Origin: Mycobacterium colombiense
GTDB taxonomy: Bacteria > Actinomycetota > Actinomycetes > Mycobacteriales > Mycobacteriaceae
Length of the DNA: 38,665 bases
Direction of reading: 5' to 3'
Assembly (NCBI RefSeq): GCF_003284975.1
Contig: NZ_QMEU01000037.1
Span: 1 to 38,665, forward strand
Shown here: in pieces, positions 1 through 7,245 of the stretch
Layout: the number at the start of each line of letters is the position of its first letter
Numbering within the stretch: position 1 is the first letter of the stretch
Program-made: the position numbers and the translations under genes
The notes under the pieces: generated by a model
The model's input: the letters and a program-made list of their open reading frames with translations, nothing else
Told to the model about the DNA's origin: nothing
Databases searched by the model: none

Positions 1-178
1 CCTCGGGCCGCACGGCCTGCGGCACAGCGCGGCCACGCACCTACTCGAGGGCGGGGCCGACCTGCGCGTGGTCCAGGAGCTGCTCGGACACTCCAGCCTG
101 GCGACTACCCAGCTCTACACCCACGTCGCGGTGTCCCGGCTGCGCGCGGTGCACGACCAGGCCCATCCCCGGGCCTGA
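1..178 (+). CDS. xerC: Tyrosine recombinase XerC, C-terminal end (5' end outside window)
   Basis: The window opens inside this gene; the last 58 codons are read from base 2 to the TGA at 176-178. The visible part holds the C-terminal catalytic motifs of tyrosine recombinases. [18 protein letters not shown] contains the HxxR box, and [16 protein letters not shown] contains the second conserved His and the nucleophilic Tyr of the TxxYTH motif. XerC works with XerD to resolve chromosome dimers at dif during division. The [12 protein letters not shown] and [18 protein letters not shown] blocks are typical of XerC/XerD rather than phage integrases. The xerC / M23 / rpsB neighbourhood matches mycobacterial order. 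Assignment to xerC rather than xerD rests on that context. Confidence 0.88.
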   Translation, partial: LGPHGLRHSAATHLLEGGADLRVVQELLGHSSLATTQLYTHVAVSRLRAVHDQAHPRA

Positions 179-183
179 GCCAC

Positions 184-687
184 TCACGGGTTCAGCGGTT
201 TGAGCCGGATCGGAGTGGATTCCAGCAGGCCCAGCGGATTGACGTAGCGCGCGCCCGAGGCCGGGCCCCACATCGCGCCCCAGTGCAGGCACGCCCCTGC
301 AGCCTGAGAGGCCGGGCACCCCGGGTGCCCGGCGACCAGCTCGCCGATCACCGTCGCGGCGGTCACCGGCTGACCGACCCGCACACTCGCCCGGACCGGC
401 TCGTAGCTGGTGTGCAACCCGCCGGGGTGGGCCAGCGACACCACGGGCCGTCCAGCCAGCGACCCGGCGAACACCACCGTCGCGGTGCCCGCGGCGTACA
501 CCGGCTGACCCGCCGCCCCGGCCAGGTCCACGCCCCGGTGTCCGGGATGCCAGTCCTGGGCCGGGGCGTCGAATCCCCGGACTACCGCCGGCGGCGGGCG
601 CAGCGGCCACTGCAGGCGCTCCGCGGCGGCAACCGCCGGCACCGCGCTGACCAGGCCCGCACACAACAGCAGCGCACTCCACCGCAT
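184..687 (-). CDS. Exported M23-family (LytM-like) peptidase homologue, probably non-catalytic
   Basis: A 167-residue protein with an N-terminal signal peptide (hydrophobic residues about 4-20, AAA before residue 23), then a single LytM/M23 domain. The zinc ligands are present: H50 and D54 in HPGHRGVDLAG, and H135 in CLHWGAMWG. Known M23 endopeptidases also need two catalytic histidines, one in YxHL and the first His of HxH. Here these positions read SYEPV (Pro97) and C133-L-H135. The protein probably binds cell-wall peptide or regulates another hydrolase rather than cutting cross-bridges. It converges on xerC with 5 bases between the stops and lies divergent to rpsB. It resembles Rv2891 of M. 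tuberculosis. The ATG start gives a well-formed signal peptide. Confidence 0.82.
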   Translation of the reverse strand: MRWSALLLCAGLVSAVPAVAAAERLQWPLRPPPAVVRGFDAPAQDWHPGHRGVDLAGAAGQPVYAAGTATVVFAGSLAGRPVVSLAHPGGLHTSYEPVRASVRVGQPVTAATVIGELVAGHPGCPASQAAGACLHWGAMWGPASGARYVNPLGLLESTPIRLKPLNP

Positions 688-878
688 CCAGGCAGTTCAG
701 CGGGCCCCGAACGGCCGGTCCAGCCGAGTCCGGCCGGGTCTGTGCAGGAGCGGCCCGGTTGGGGAAGCGTGGCAAAAGCACCTGCTGAGTCGGTGTAAAC
801 TGCTGGTCGCAGCTCGTTCGCGGGCTGACTTCGCGCGTCTGCATCGCGTCTCTGGTTCCACGAGGAGTTCGCAATCGC

Positions 879-922
879 ATGCCGGGCGGTCCCGACCGGG
901 TTTTCCCGGCCGGGTCCGGCAT
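879..922 (+). promoter_or_regulatory. Long hairpin in the rpsB leader
   Basis: The 302 bases between the M23 gene and rpsB (688-989) hold no large gene. Inside them is a two-part stem. Bases 879-885 (ATGCCGG) pair with 916-922 (CCGGCAT). Bases 891-900 pair with 905-914 with one A-C mismatch around a TTTT loop, and a GCGGT/T internal loop separates the two stems. It lies about 67 bases before the rpsB start codon. S2 synthesis is autoregulated through the mRNA leader in other bacteria, so a regulatory role is reasonable but inferred. A weak -10-like TAAACT lies at 796-801 without a convincing -35. Confidence 0.4.
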
Positions 923-980
923 CGCAGCAGCCGCCAGGGCCCGGCCTCACCCGATGCCAGGCGACAACCGACACAAGTAA
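879..980 (+). CDS. Possible 33-codon upstream ORF in the rpsB leader
   Basis: An ATG at 879, preceded by a GAGGAG ribosome-binding sequence at 862-867, opens a 33-codon frame ending in TAA at 978-980, nine bases before the rpsB ATG. The peptide begins MPGGPDRVFPAGSG and ends PGDNRHK. Its first half is encoded by the leader hairpin, so ribosomes moving over it would melt the stem. rpsB has only a modest Shine-Dalgarno (GTAAGG, 976-981) that overlaps the stop of this frame, which fits translational coupling. No homologue is recognised; it may be a chance ORF in GC-rich DNA. Confidence 0.28.
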   Translation: MPGGPDRVFPAGSGIAAAARARPHPMPGDNRHK

Positions 981-989
981 GGCACAACC

Positions 990-1823
990 ATGGCCGTCGT
1001 AACCATGAAGCAGCTGCTCGACAGCGGCACCCACTTCGGGCACCAGACCCGTCGCTGGAATCCCAAGATGAAGCGGTTCATCTTCACCGACCGCAACGGC
1101 ATCTACATCATCGACCTGCAGCAGACGCTGACCTTCATCGACCAGGCGTACGAGTTCGTCAAAGAGACCGTCGCGCATGGTGGCAGCATCCTGTTCGTCG
1201 GCACCAAGAAACAGGCGCAGGAGTCCGTCGCCGCCGAGGCGACCCGCGTCGGCATGCCCTACGTCAACCAGCGCTGGCTGGGCGGCATGCTGACCAACTT
1301 CTCCACCGTGCACAAGCGGCTGCAGCGCCTCAAGGAGCTCGAGGCGATGGAGCAGACCGGTGGCTTCGAGGGCCGCACCAAGAAGGAAATCTTGATGCTG
1401 ACCCGCGAGAAGAACAAGCTCGAGCGCAGCCTCGGCGGTATCCGAGACATGGCCAAGGTGCCGTCGGCCATCTGGGTCGTCGACACCAACAAGGAGCACC
1501 TCGCGGTTGCGGAGGCTCGCAAGCTGAACATCCCGATCATCGCGATCCTGGACACCAACTGCGACCCCGACGAGGTCGACTACCCGATTCCGGGCAACGA
1601 CGACGCGATCCGTTCGGCCGCGTTGCTGACCAAGGTGATCGCCTCCGCCGTGGCCGAGGGCCTGCAGGCCCGCGCCGGGGTCGGCCGTGGCGACGGCAAG
1701 CCCGAGGCGGAAGCCGCCGAGCCGCTCGCCGAATGGGAGCAGGAACTGCTGGCGTCCGCTACCACCACCGCCCCCACCGACGCCGCTGCGGGCACCTCCG
1801 AACCAACCACTGAATCCTCCTAG
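990..1823 (+). CDS. rpsB: 30S ribosomal protein S2
   Basis: Structural protein of the small ribosomal subunit. The 277-residue product starts [20 protein letters not shown] and carries the S2 signatures [25 protein letters not shown] and the [10 protein letters not shown] / [13 protein letters not shown] blocks. After about residue 235 it has an acidic, Ala/Thr-rich tail, longer than in enterobacterial S2 but usual in mycobacteria. It is the first gene of the rpsB-tsf pair; tsf begins 12 bases after the stop. Transcription probably starts in the leader at 688-989, which contains a strong hairpin and a short upstream ORF. Confidence 0.98.
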   Translation: MAVVTMKQLLDSGTHFGHQTRRWNPKMKRFIFTDRNGIYIIDLQQTLTFIDQAYEFVKETVAHGGSILFVGTKKQAQESVAAEATRVGMPYVNQRWLGGMLTNFSTVHKRLQRLKELEAMEQTGGFEGRTKKEILMLTREKNKLERSLGGIRDMAKVPSAIWVVDTNKEHLAVAEARKLNIPIIAILDTNCDPDEVDYPIPGNDDAIRSAALLTKVIASAVAEGLQARAGVGRGDGKPEAEAAEPLAEWEQELLASATTTAPTDAAAGTSEPTTESS

Positions 1824-1835
1824 GAAGGCTGAACA

Positions 1836-2675
1836 TTGGCGAACTTCACCGCTGCCGACGTCAAGCGGCTTCGGGAACTCACCGGTGCCGGCATGCTCGA
1901 CTGCAAGAACGCGCTGGCCGAAAGCGACGGCGACTTCGACAAGGCCGTCGAGGCGCTGCGGATCAAGGGCGCCAAGGACGTCGGCAAGCGTGCCGAGCGC
2001 GCGACGGCTGAAGGTCTGGTCGCGGCCCAGGGCGGCGCGCTGATCGAGCTGAACAGCGAGACCGACTTCGTCGCCAAGAACGCGGAGTTCCAGGCGCTGG
2101 CCGACCAGATCGTGGCGGCGGCCGTGTCGTCGAAGGCCAAGGACATCGACGAGCTCAAGGCTTCTTCTATCGACCAAACCTCGGGTACTAAAACCGTCGA
2201 GCAGGCCATCGCGGAGCTGTCGGCCAAGATCGGCGAAAAGCTGGAGCTGCGCCGCGTCGCGAACTTCGACGGTACCGTCGAGACCTACCTGCACCGACGG
2301 GCCGCCGACCTGCCACCCGCGGTCGGCGTGCTGGTCGAATACTCAGGGAACGCGACCCCCGCAGAAAAAGATGCCGCGCACGCCGTCGCGCTGCAGATCG
2401 CCGCGCTCAAGGCCCGCTACCTCTCGCGCGAGGACGTGCCCGAGGACGTGGTGGCCAGCGAGCGCCGCATCGCCGAGGAAACCGCCAAGGCGGAGGGCAA
2501 GCCGGAGCAGGCCCTGCCCAAGATCGTCGAGGGCCGGCTGAACGGCTTCTTCAAGGACGCGGTGCTGCTCGAGCAGCCGTCGGTGTCCGACAGCAAGAAG
2601 ACCGTCAAGGCGCTGCTCGAGGACGCCGGTGTCACCGTCACGCGGTTCGTTCGCTTCGAGGTGGGTCAGGCCTGA
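1836..2675 (+). CDS. tsf: Elongation factor Ts
   Basis: Guanine-nucleotide exchange factor for EF-Tu. The 279-residue product begins [20 protein letters not shown] (UBA-like N-terminal domain). It contains the EF-Tu-contacting TDFVAKN motif at about residues 74-80, then the core and dimerisation domains. Translation starts at TTG (1836), shown by the AGGAAGG ribosome-binding site at 1822-1828 and by the conserved N-terminus; no ATG fits. Co-transcribed with rpsB. Length matches mycobacterial EF-Ts. No anomalies. Confidence 0.98.
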   Translation: MANFTAADVKRLRELTGAGMLDCKNALAESDGDFDKAVEALRIKGAKDVGKRAERATAEGLVAAQGGALIELNSETDFVAKNAEFQALADQIVAAAVSSKAKDIDELKASSIDQTSGTKTVEQAIAELSAKIGEKLELRRVANFDGTVETYLHRRAADLPPAVGVLVEYSGNATPAEKDAAHAVALQIAALKARYLSREDVPEDVVASERRIAEETAKAEGKPEQALPKIVEGRLNGFFKDAVLLEQPSVSDSKKTVKALLEDAGVTVTRFVRFEVGQA

Positions 2676-2752
2676 TCGTGGCCTGACCGCCCGGCCGCGG
2701 ACAACCCGGGAAACCTCCCGGTCGGCAGGGTGCGCGGGTTAGCGTCAGTGCT

Positions 2753-4159
2753 ATGCGACACGTGCACGCGTTCGGCGACGATGCCCTTGGCGATCTGGAT
2801 GCGGTCGGCCTGGCCGACGCCCTTCGGTCCGGCCGGGTGGGCCGGGCCGAGGTCATCGAGGCCGCGATCGCCCGCACCGAGGCCGTTGACCCGCTGCTGA
2901 ATGGCTTGGCGTACGCGGCTTTTGACCAAGCGCGGGCCGGCGCGGCCGCCCTGGTGACGGGCTACTTCGGCGGCGTCCCGACGTTCATCAAGGACAACAT
3001 CGACGTCGCCGGGCAGCCTTCGATGCACGGCACCGATGCGTGGGCGCGCCGCAATGCCGTCGCCGACAGCGTGTTCACGCAGCTCTATCTCGCCACCGGC
3101 CTTACCTCGGTGGGTAAGACGCAGCTGTCCGAATTCGGCTTCAGCGCATCGGCCGAACACCCTCGCCTGGGCCCGGTCCGCAACCCGTGGGACACCGACT
3201 ACACCGCCGGAGCGTCGTCGTCGGGATCGGGTGCCTTCGTCGCCGCCGGCGTGGTGCCCATGGCGCACGCCAACGACGGCGGCGGCTCGATCCGAATTCC
3301 GGCCGCCTGCAACGGGTTGGTCGGGCTCAAACCGTCGCGCGGGAGGTTGCCCCTGGACGCGACGCTGCGCCGGATGCCGGTGGGCGTCGTCGTCAACGGG
3401 GTGGTGTCCCGTTCGGTGCGCGACACCGCCGCCTTTTACCGCGAGGCCGAACGCATCTGGCGCAACCCCAGGCTGGCACCGATCGGCGACGTGACCAGGC
3501 CCGGCCGGCAGCGGTTGCGGATCGCGGTGCTCACCCGTTCGATACAGCGCGAGTGCAGCCCGCAGGTGCGGGAACTGACGCTGAAGTCCGCGGGCCTGCT
3601 CGAGGAGCTGGGCCATCGGGTCGAACGCGTCGACCAGCCCCCGGTCGCGGCCAGTTTCGTCGACGACTTCGTGTTGTATTGGGGTTTCCTGGCGCTGGCC
3701 CAGGTGAGCGGCGGGCGACACATGTTCGGCGAGACGTTCGACCGCAGCAAGCTCGACAGCCTGACGCTGGGTCTGCTCCGGCACACCAGCCGCAACCTGC
3801 ACCGCCTACCGGCGGCGATCGTGCGGCTGCGCCGGGCGCGCCGGCGCACCGCGCAGTTCGCCCGCACCTACGACGCGGTGCTCACGCCGACCGTCGCCGA
3901 CGAGACGCCGCGCATCGGGTTCCTGGCGCCGACCGATTACCGGCAGGTGATCAGCCGGCTGATCGACTGGGTGTCGTTCACCCCGCTGCACAACGTCACC
4001 GGGGAACCCGCCATCTCGCTGCCGCTGGCCCAGTCCGCCGACGGCCTGCCGGTGGGCATGATGCTGTCGGCCGATATGGGTCAGGAAGCGCTGCTGCTCG
4101 AATTGGCCTATGAGCTGGAAGAGGCGCGGCCATGGGCGCGCATCCAGGCCGCCGGGTGA
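2753..4159 (+). CDS. amiC: Amidase-signature family amidase
   Basis: A 468-residue cytoplasmic amidase-signature enzyme that hydrolyses carboxamides to acid and ammonia; the natural substrate is unknown. The Ser-cisSer-Lys triad is complete: Lys80 in PTFIKDNID, the cis-Ser in AGASSSGSG (about 155-157) and nucleophile Ser179 in GGGSIRIPAACNGLVGLKPS. Length fits the family. Its place after tsf and the similarity to Rv2888c support the symbol. It follows tsf by 77 bases and converges on a MarR-type regulator 16 bases downstream. Indole-acetamide hydrolase-type or GatA-like activity cannot be told apart from sequence alone; a GatA role is unlikely without gatB/gatC nearby. Confidence 0.9.
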   Translation: MRHVHAFGDDALGDLDAVGLADALRSGRVGRAEVIEAAIARTEAVDPLLNGLAYAAFDQARAGAAALVTGYFGGVPTFIKDNIDVAGQPSMHGTDAWARRNAVADSVFTQLYLATGLTSVGKTQLSEFGFSASAEHPRLGPVRNPWDTDYTAGASSSGSGAFVAAGVVPMAHANDGGGSIRIPAACNGLVGLKPSRGRLPLDATLRRMPVGVVVNGVVSRSVRDTAAFYREAERIWRNPRLAPIGDVTRPGRQRLRIAVLTRSIQRECSPQVRELTLKSAGLLEELGHRVERVDQPPVAASFVDDFVLYWGFLALAQVSGGRHMFGETFDRSKLDSLTLGLLRHTSRNLHRLPAAIVRLRRARRRTAQFARTYDAVLTPTVADETPRIGFLAPTDYRQVISRLIDWVSFTPLHNVTGEPAISLPLAQSADGLPVGMMLSADMGQEALLLELAYELEEARPWARIQAAG

Positions 4160-4175
4160 TCGGTCCGGGTCGCCG

Positions 4176-4595
4176 CTAGTCGGAGCCGAGTTTCTCAAGC
4201 ATCCTTTTGAATTCGCGCTGCTGGGTTTCGGTGAGCTTGCTCAGGATGCGGGCGTCGGCACCGCGGACCGCTCCTTCGGCGCGCTTGAGCAGGGCGCGGC
4301 CCTGCCCGGTCAGGTTGGCCGGCAGCGCCCGCCCCGAGGACACCGACGACGGGCGCGCCACCGCCCCGACTTCTTCCAGCTTGCGCAGCACGGTGTTCAT
4401 CGCCTGCGGGGTGACGTTGGTATGGCGAGACAACTCGGCGCTCGACATTCCCGGCAACATCGAAAGAATGCGCAGGCAAACGAATTCGGGCAGAGTCAGG
4501 CCCAGCGGACCCAACGCGGCGGCAACCTCGGGTCGCAGCACCGCGCCCACCCGGTAGAGCAGGTAACCCAGCGGAGCATCGTCGGCCTGAATCAT
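4176..4595 (-). CDS. MarR-family transcriptional regulator
   Basis: A 139-residue winged-helix repressor close to Rv2887. The recognition region MSSAELSRHTNVTPQAMNTV is followed by a basic wing (ASSVSSGRALP-type segment) and a C-terminal dimerisation helix ending KRMLEKLGSD. An in-frame start 14 codons upstream (4637) exists. I prefer ATG 4595 because the MIQADDAPLGYLLYR start matches relatives and because a perfect palindrome sits on this codon. MarR proteins usually release DNA on binding phenolic or aromatic ligands and often repress themselves. Convergent with amiC; divergent from the ChaB gene, so the shared interval could control both. Confidence 0.88.
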   Translation of the reverse strand: MIQADDAPLGYLLYRVGAVLRPEVAAALGPLGLTLPEFVCLRILSMLPGMSSAELSRHTNVTPQAMNTVLRKLEEVGAVARPSSVSSGRALPANLTGQGRALLKRAEGAVRGADARILSKLTETQQREFKRMLEKLGSD

Positions 4596-4612
4596 GTCAA
4601 CGATATTGACAT
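4594..4612. promoter_or_regulatory. Palindromic operator at the MarR gene start
   Basis: The sequence ATGTCAA-CGATA-TTGACAT is a perfect 7-bp inverted repeat with a 5-bp spacer. It overlaps the start codon of the MarR gene (CAT at 4593-4595 on this strand) and covers its likely leaderless promoter; TATCGT on the minus strand lies just before the ATG. Size and symmetry fit a MarR dimer site, so autorepression is the natural reading. Binding is inferred, not shown. Confidence 0.55.
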
Positions 4613-4718
4613 ATTTCTGCCGGACCGACGCGCACATCGGCCAGACCGTGATTGTCCGCGCCGCAACGGGGTAACCGGTTGGCTACCCGAAAGCGCTTGT
4701 GGTACCCGAGGAGGTTCA

Positions 4719-5132
4719 ATGCCGAAGACGACAAAAGGCGGCGCGGCCAAGAAGAGCGAATTGCCCAGCACTTTGCAACGTTCCAGCGCCAAGGCCCAGC
4801 GCACGTTCGCGAAAACCCATGATGCGGCCGCCGACGAGTACGGCAGCGAGGAGCGCGCCCACCGGGTGGCCTACTCCGCCGTCAAGCACAGTTTCGAGAA
4901 GGTCGGCGATCATTGGGAGCCCAAGGACAAAAAGGGCCCATCCGACGAGCGGGCCAAGAGCGGTGGCCGGCGGCCGACCGGTCAATCGGCCGAGGGTGTC
5001 GACGCCAACGCCAGCAAAAAACACCTGCTCGACCTGGCCCGTCGGCTCGACATCGCCGGCCGGTCCAGCATGAACAAGTCGGAGTTGGTGGACGCGATCA
5101 AGAAGCACAACCGCCGGGTCCGGGGCCGGTGA
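4719..5132 (+). CDS. ChaB-domain / Rho-N-domain small protein
   Basis: A 137-residue basic, hydrophilic protein. Residues about 15-62 (ELPSTLQRSSAKAQRTFAKT through VAYSAVKHSFEKVGDHW) look like a ChaB fold. Residues about 97-132 (SKKHLLDLARRLDIAGRSSM onward) look like the SAP-like N-terminal domain of Rho, a nucleic-acid-binding helix-loop-helix. A very good ribosome site, GAGGAGG (4708-4714), fixes the ATG at 4719. The function is not established; ChaB was linked to the Ca/H antiporter ChaA in E. coli, but mycobacterial members sit among stress genes. It faces a GSP39-like SDR downstream (convergent, 53 bases between stops). Confidence 0.82.
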   Translation: MPKTTKGGAAKKSELPSTLQRSSAKAQRTFAKTHDAAADEYGSEERAHRVAYSAVKHSFEKVGDHWEPKDKKGPSDERAKSGGRRPTGQSAEGVDANASKKHLLDLARRLDIAGRSSMNKSELVDAIKKHNRRVRGR

Positions 5133-5185
5133 GCGGGAGCGCGGACCGTGCTACGGCGGGATGCGCCGCGGTGTAACGCTTTTCG

Positions 5186-6025
5186 CTAGAGAATCGGCCG
5201 GCCGCCGGTCACGGCCACCCGGGCCCCGGAGATGTAGCTCGCGTCGTCGGAGGCCAACAACACGTAGATCGCGGCGAGTTCGGCCGGCTGGCCCGCGCGC
5301 CCGAGGGGGACGTTGTCCCCGAAGGATTCCACGCTGTCCGGCGGCATCGTCGACGGGATCAGAGGCGTCCAGATCGGTCCCGGCGCCACGCTGTTGACGC
5401 GAATCCCCTTGTCACCCAGCAGCTGAGCCAGGCTGGCCGAGAAATTCGCGATCGCCGCCTTCGTCGCCGCGTACGGCGCCAGGGTGGGATTGGGACTATC
5501 GGAATTCACCGACGAGCTGCCGATAATCGACGAGCCCGGGCGCATGTGCGGCACGGCGGCCTTGGCCAGGTAGAAGTACGCACCGACGTTGAGCCGGAAC
5601 GTGTACTCCCACTCCTCGTCGCTGATCTCGTCGAGACTCTTGTGCATCATCTGAAAGGCGGCGTTGTTGACCAGGATGTCCACGCCGCCCAACTCCTGGA
5701 CCGCGCGGTCCACCACGGCGCGGCAGTGGGCGGCGTCGGAGAGGTCACCGGGCACCAACACGCAGTTGCGACCGGCATTGGTGACGTAACGGGCGACGTC
5801 ACGCGCGTCGTCGTCCTCGTTGAGGTAGGCGATCAACACGTCAGCACCCTCGCGCGCAAAGGCGATCGCGACGGCGCGCCCGATGCCACTATCGCCGCCG
5901 GTGATGATCGCCTTTTTGCCCAGCAGTTTTCCCGAGCCCTGGTAACTGTTTTCACCACAGTCGGGAATCGGGTCCATCTGCGCCTGTACGCCGGGAACGG
6001 ATTGTTGCTGCGCCACGAAACCCAT
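5186..6025 (-). CDS. Short-chain dehydrogenase, general-stress (GSP39/YhdF) type
   Basis: A 279-residue NAD(P)-dependent oxidoreductase of the SDR family. After an N-terminal extension (QMDPIPDCGENSYQGSGKL) typical of the Bacillus general stress protein 39 subgroup come the cofactor motif TGGDSGIGRA, the NNAA motif, the catalytic Ser of SSSVNS and YAATK with the catalytic Tyr and Lys. The C-terminal SGARVAVTGGRPIL is also typical. Substrate unknown. Start ATG 6025 has AAAGGAAA just upstream. It is followed upstream on the same strand by the 58-residue acidic protein, 85 bases away, and may share a stress promoter with it. Confidence 0.9.
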   Translation of the reverse strand: MGFVAQQQSVPGVQAQMDPIPDCGENSYQGSGKLLGKKAIITGGDSGIGRAVAIAFAREGADVLIAYLNEDDDARDVARYVTNAGRNCVLVPGDLSDAAHCRAVVDRAVQELGGVDILVNNAAFQMMHKSLDEISDEEWEYTFRLNVGAYFYLAKAAVPHMRPGSSIIGSSSVNSDSPNPTLAPYAATKAAIANFSASLAQLLGDKGIRVNSVAPGPIWTPLIPSTMPPDSVESFGDNVPLGRAGQPAELAAIYVLLASDDASYISGARVAVTGGRPIL

Positions 6026-6110
6026 GCCATTTCCTTTACCGATTCAAAGTTTGTTGTGTGATTCACGTTCCGGGCAGGCCAAGCAACCCGCCGGTTTAAC
6101 GGTGCACCGC

Positions 6111-6287
6111 TTATGATTCGCGCTGCGCGGGGCCCGCCGTGGGAACGTCGGGGTCGTCGTCGGCGGGCGGCTCCGGATCGCGCCACCCCTCGCTGCGACT
6201 GGATCGATTGCCGCGAATCGTGCCCTCCAGTTCCTCCTTGAGCGCGTCGTCCTCGCGTGAGCTGTGCTTGGAGTTTCCGCGTTGCAC
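6111..6287 (-). CDS. Small acidic hydrophilic protein, 58 residues
   Basis: A short gene read on the minus strand from GTG at 6287 to TAA at 6111. The product begins VQRGNSKHSSREDDALKEEL and ends PTAGPAQRES. An AAAGGGGG ribosome site lies 7 bases before the GTG. The composition is charged, without hydrophobic stretches or cysteines, suggesting an intrinsically disordered protein. The frame is supported by codon-like third-position GC and by the coherent DDALKEELEGTIRGNRSSRS segment, whereas overlapping longer frames give Arg-rich nonsense. It precedes the stress SDR on the same strand. No function is recognised. Confidence 0.66.
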   Translation of the reverse strand: MQRGNSKHSSREDDALKEELEGTIRGNRSSRSEGWRDPEPPADDDPDVPTAGPAQRES

Positions 6288-6588
6288 CTGACTGCCCCCT
6301 TTGCGGCTGTCTCGGCCGGCGCCCCGACATTTGCCACGAGCGGGCCTCAGCGCACCGGTTACCCCTCAGCACTCGGACTAATCGTGGTGCCCTATGTGAA
6401 TGATGATGCAGTTGTTATGAACTGAGGCTGAAGGTGCTGCCCGCGAAAGCAACTCTTTTGCGTCTCTAACCGGGCAATTTGGCTAATTGGGCGAACGTCG
6501 GTGTTTAAAGCGGAAGTCGGTTGGTTATTTGCTGCTTATATCGTCATGCCCTTCCGGGGGGCAATTGTTCGACACGAAAGGAAGGACA
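6288..6588. other. Divergent intergenic region, relatively AT-rich
   Basis: About 300 bases between the minus-strand small gene and the plus-strand MPT63-like gene, with no convincing gene inside. It is clearly more AT-rich than its surroundings between about 6390 and 6560, as expected of a regulated promoter region. A -10-like TATATC lies at 6537-6542, about 45 bases before the AAAGGAAGG ribosome site (6577-6585) of the secreted-protein gene; no good -35 is seen. A small potential stem (TGCCC / GGGCA) lies at 6547-6563 in the presumed leader. Confidence 0.4.
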
Positions 6589-7152
6589 ATGAAGGTCACC
6601 AAGACTGCCGTTGCGACAGCTGCCGCTGCCGGGGGGATAGCGGTGGCAAGCGTCTTCGCAGCGACTCCCGCGGCCGCCGCTCCTAACATCCAGGGGTTCG
6701 GCACCAGCGAACAACTCGTGGACGGGCCGCTGATCACCAACTACACGGTCAGCAACCTGCAGCCCAGCAACGTCACCATTCCCGGGTACACGCCGAAAGG
6801 CACCCTGTACCAGGCCGACATCAGCGCCAGGTCGGACGGGGGGTTGGTCACCCCGATGGTCAACGACTTCATCGCCCGCGGGCCCAACGGGCAGAACTAC
6901 CGCGTGATCGACAAGGTGGGCGCGCCCAACGGGCTCAACCCGGCGCCGATCGCGCCGGGCACCGAGTCGACCGGCACGCTGTACTTCGACGTGACCGGCG
7001 CGCCGCCGAACGGCGTCGTCTACAACGACGGCAACCAGGACATCCTGATCTGGACGTCGAACGTCGAGGGTGGCGCGGCGCCGGGTGCGCCGAACAGCCC
7101 GGCACCGGGGGCGCCGCCGGCGCCTGCACCCGCACCCGCGGCGCACGCCTGA
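6589..7152 (+). CDS. MPT63-family secreted protein (DUF1942)
   Basis: A 187-residue exported protein. The signal peptide spans about residues 1-30 (MKVTKTAVATAAAAGGIAVA core, TPAAA cleavage region). The mature domain keeps MPT63 landmarks: VTIPGYTPKG, VTPMVNDFIARGPNGQNYRV, ESTGTLYFDVTG and QDILIW. MPT63 is a small immunoglobulin-like beta-sandwich antigen of unknown function. Unlike MPT63, this paralogue has a Pro/Ala-rich tail of about 25 residues (GAPNSPAPGAPPAPAPAPAA), perhaps a wall-spanning or disordered linker. Start ATG 6589 is set by AAAGGAAGG at 6577-6585. A strong terminator follows directly, so it is probably monocistronic and well expressed. Confidence 0.85.
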   Translation: MKVTKTAVATAAAAGGIAVASVFAATPAAAAPNIQGFGTSEQLVDGPLITNYTVSNLQPSNVTIPGYTPKGTLYQADISARSDGGLVTPMVNDFIARGPNGQNYRVIDKVGAPNGLNPAPIAPGTESTGTLYFDVTGAPPNGVVYNDGNQDILIWTSNVEGGAAPGAPNSPAPGAPPAPAPAPAAHA

Positions 7153-7159
7153 TCTGAGT

Positions 7160-7199
7160 AAATCTCCCCGCGCCACACCGCCGTGGCGCGGGGAGATTT
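7160..7199 (+). terminator. Strong hairpin terminator after the MPT63-like gene
   Basis: A perfect 17-bp inverted repeat (7160-7176 and 7183-7199) with an ACCGCC loop begins 7 bases after the stop codon. The stem is GC-rich with AAATCT at its base, so the 3' arm ends in AGATTT followed by GCATTG. The U-tract is short, as is common in mycobacteria. The symmetric ends would also give terminator strength on the minus strand. Confidence 0.85.
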
Positions 7200-7245
7200 G
7201 CATTGAGGGGAATCGTGCGCGGTGGAATCGGGTATGCGACTACTC

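Noticed and set aside
582..2294. Long minus-strand frame opposite rpsB and tsf
   Set aside because: High-GC shadow frame; rpsB and tsf are certain on the plus strand and the translated product shows no family features.
4596..4637. 14-codon N-terminal extension of the MarR protein
   Set aside because: The palindromic operator and the MIQADDAPLGYLLYR start conserved in relatives favour ATG 4595.
6044..6337. 97-codon minus-strand frame
   Set aside because: Arg/Thr/Pro-rich low-quality sequence out of frame with the better-supported 58-residue gene at 6111-6287.
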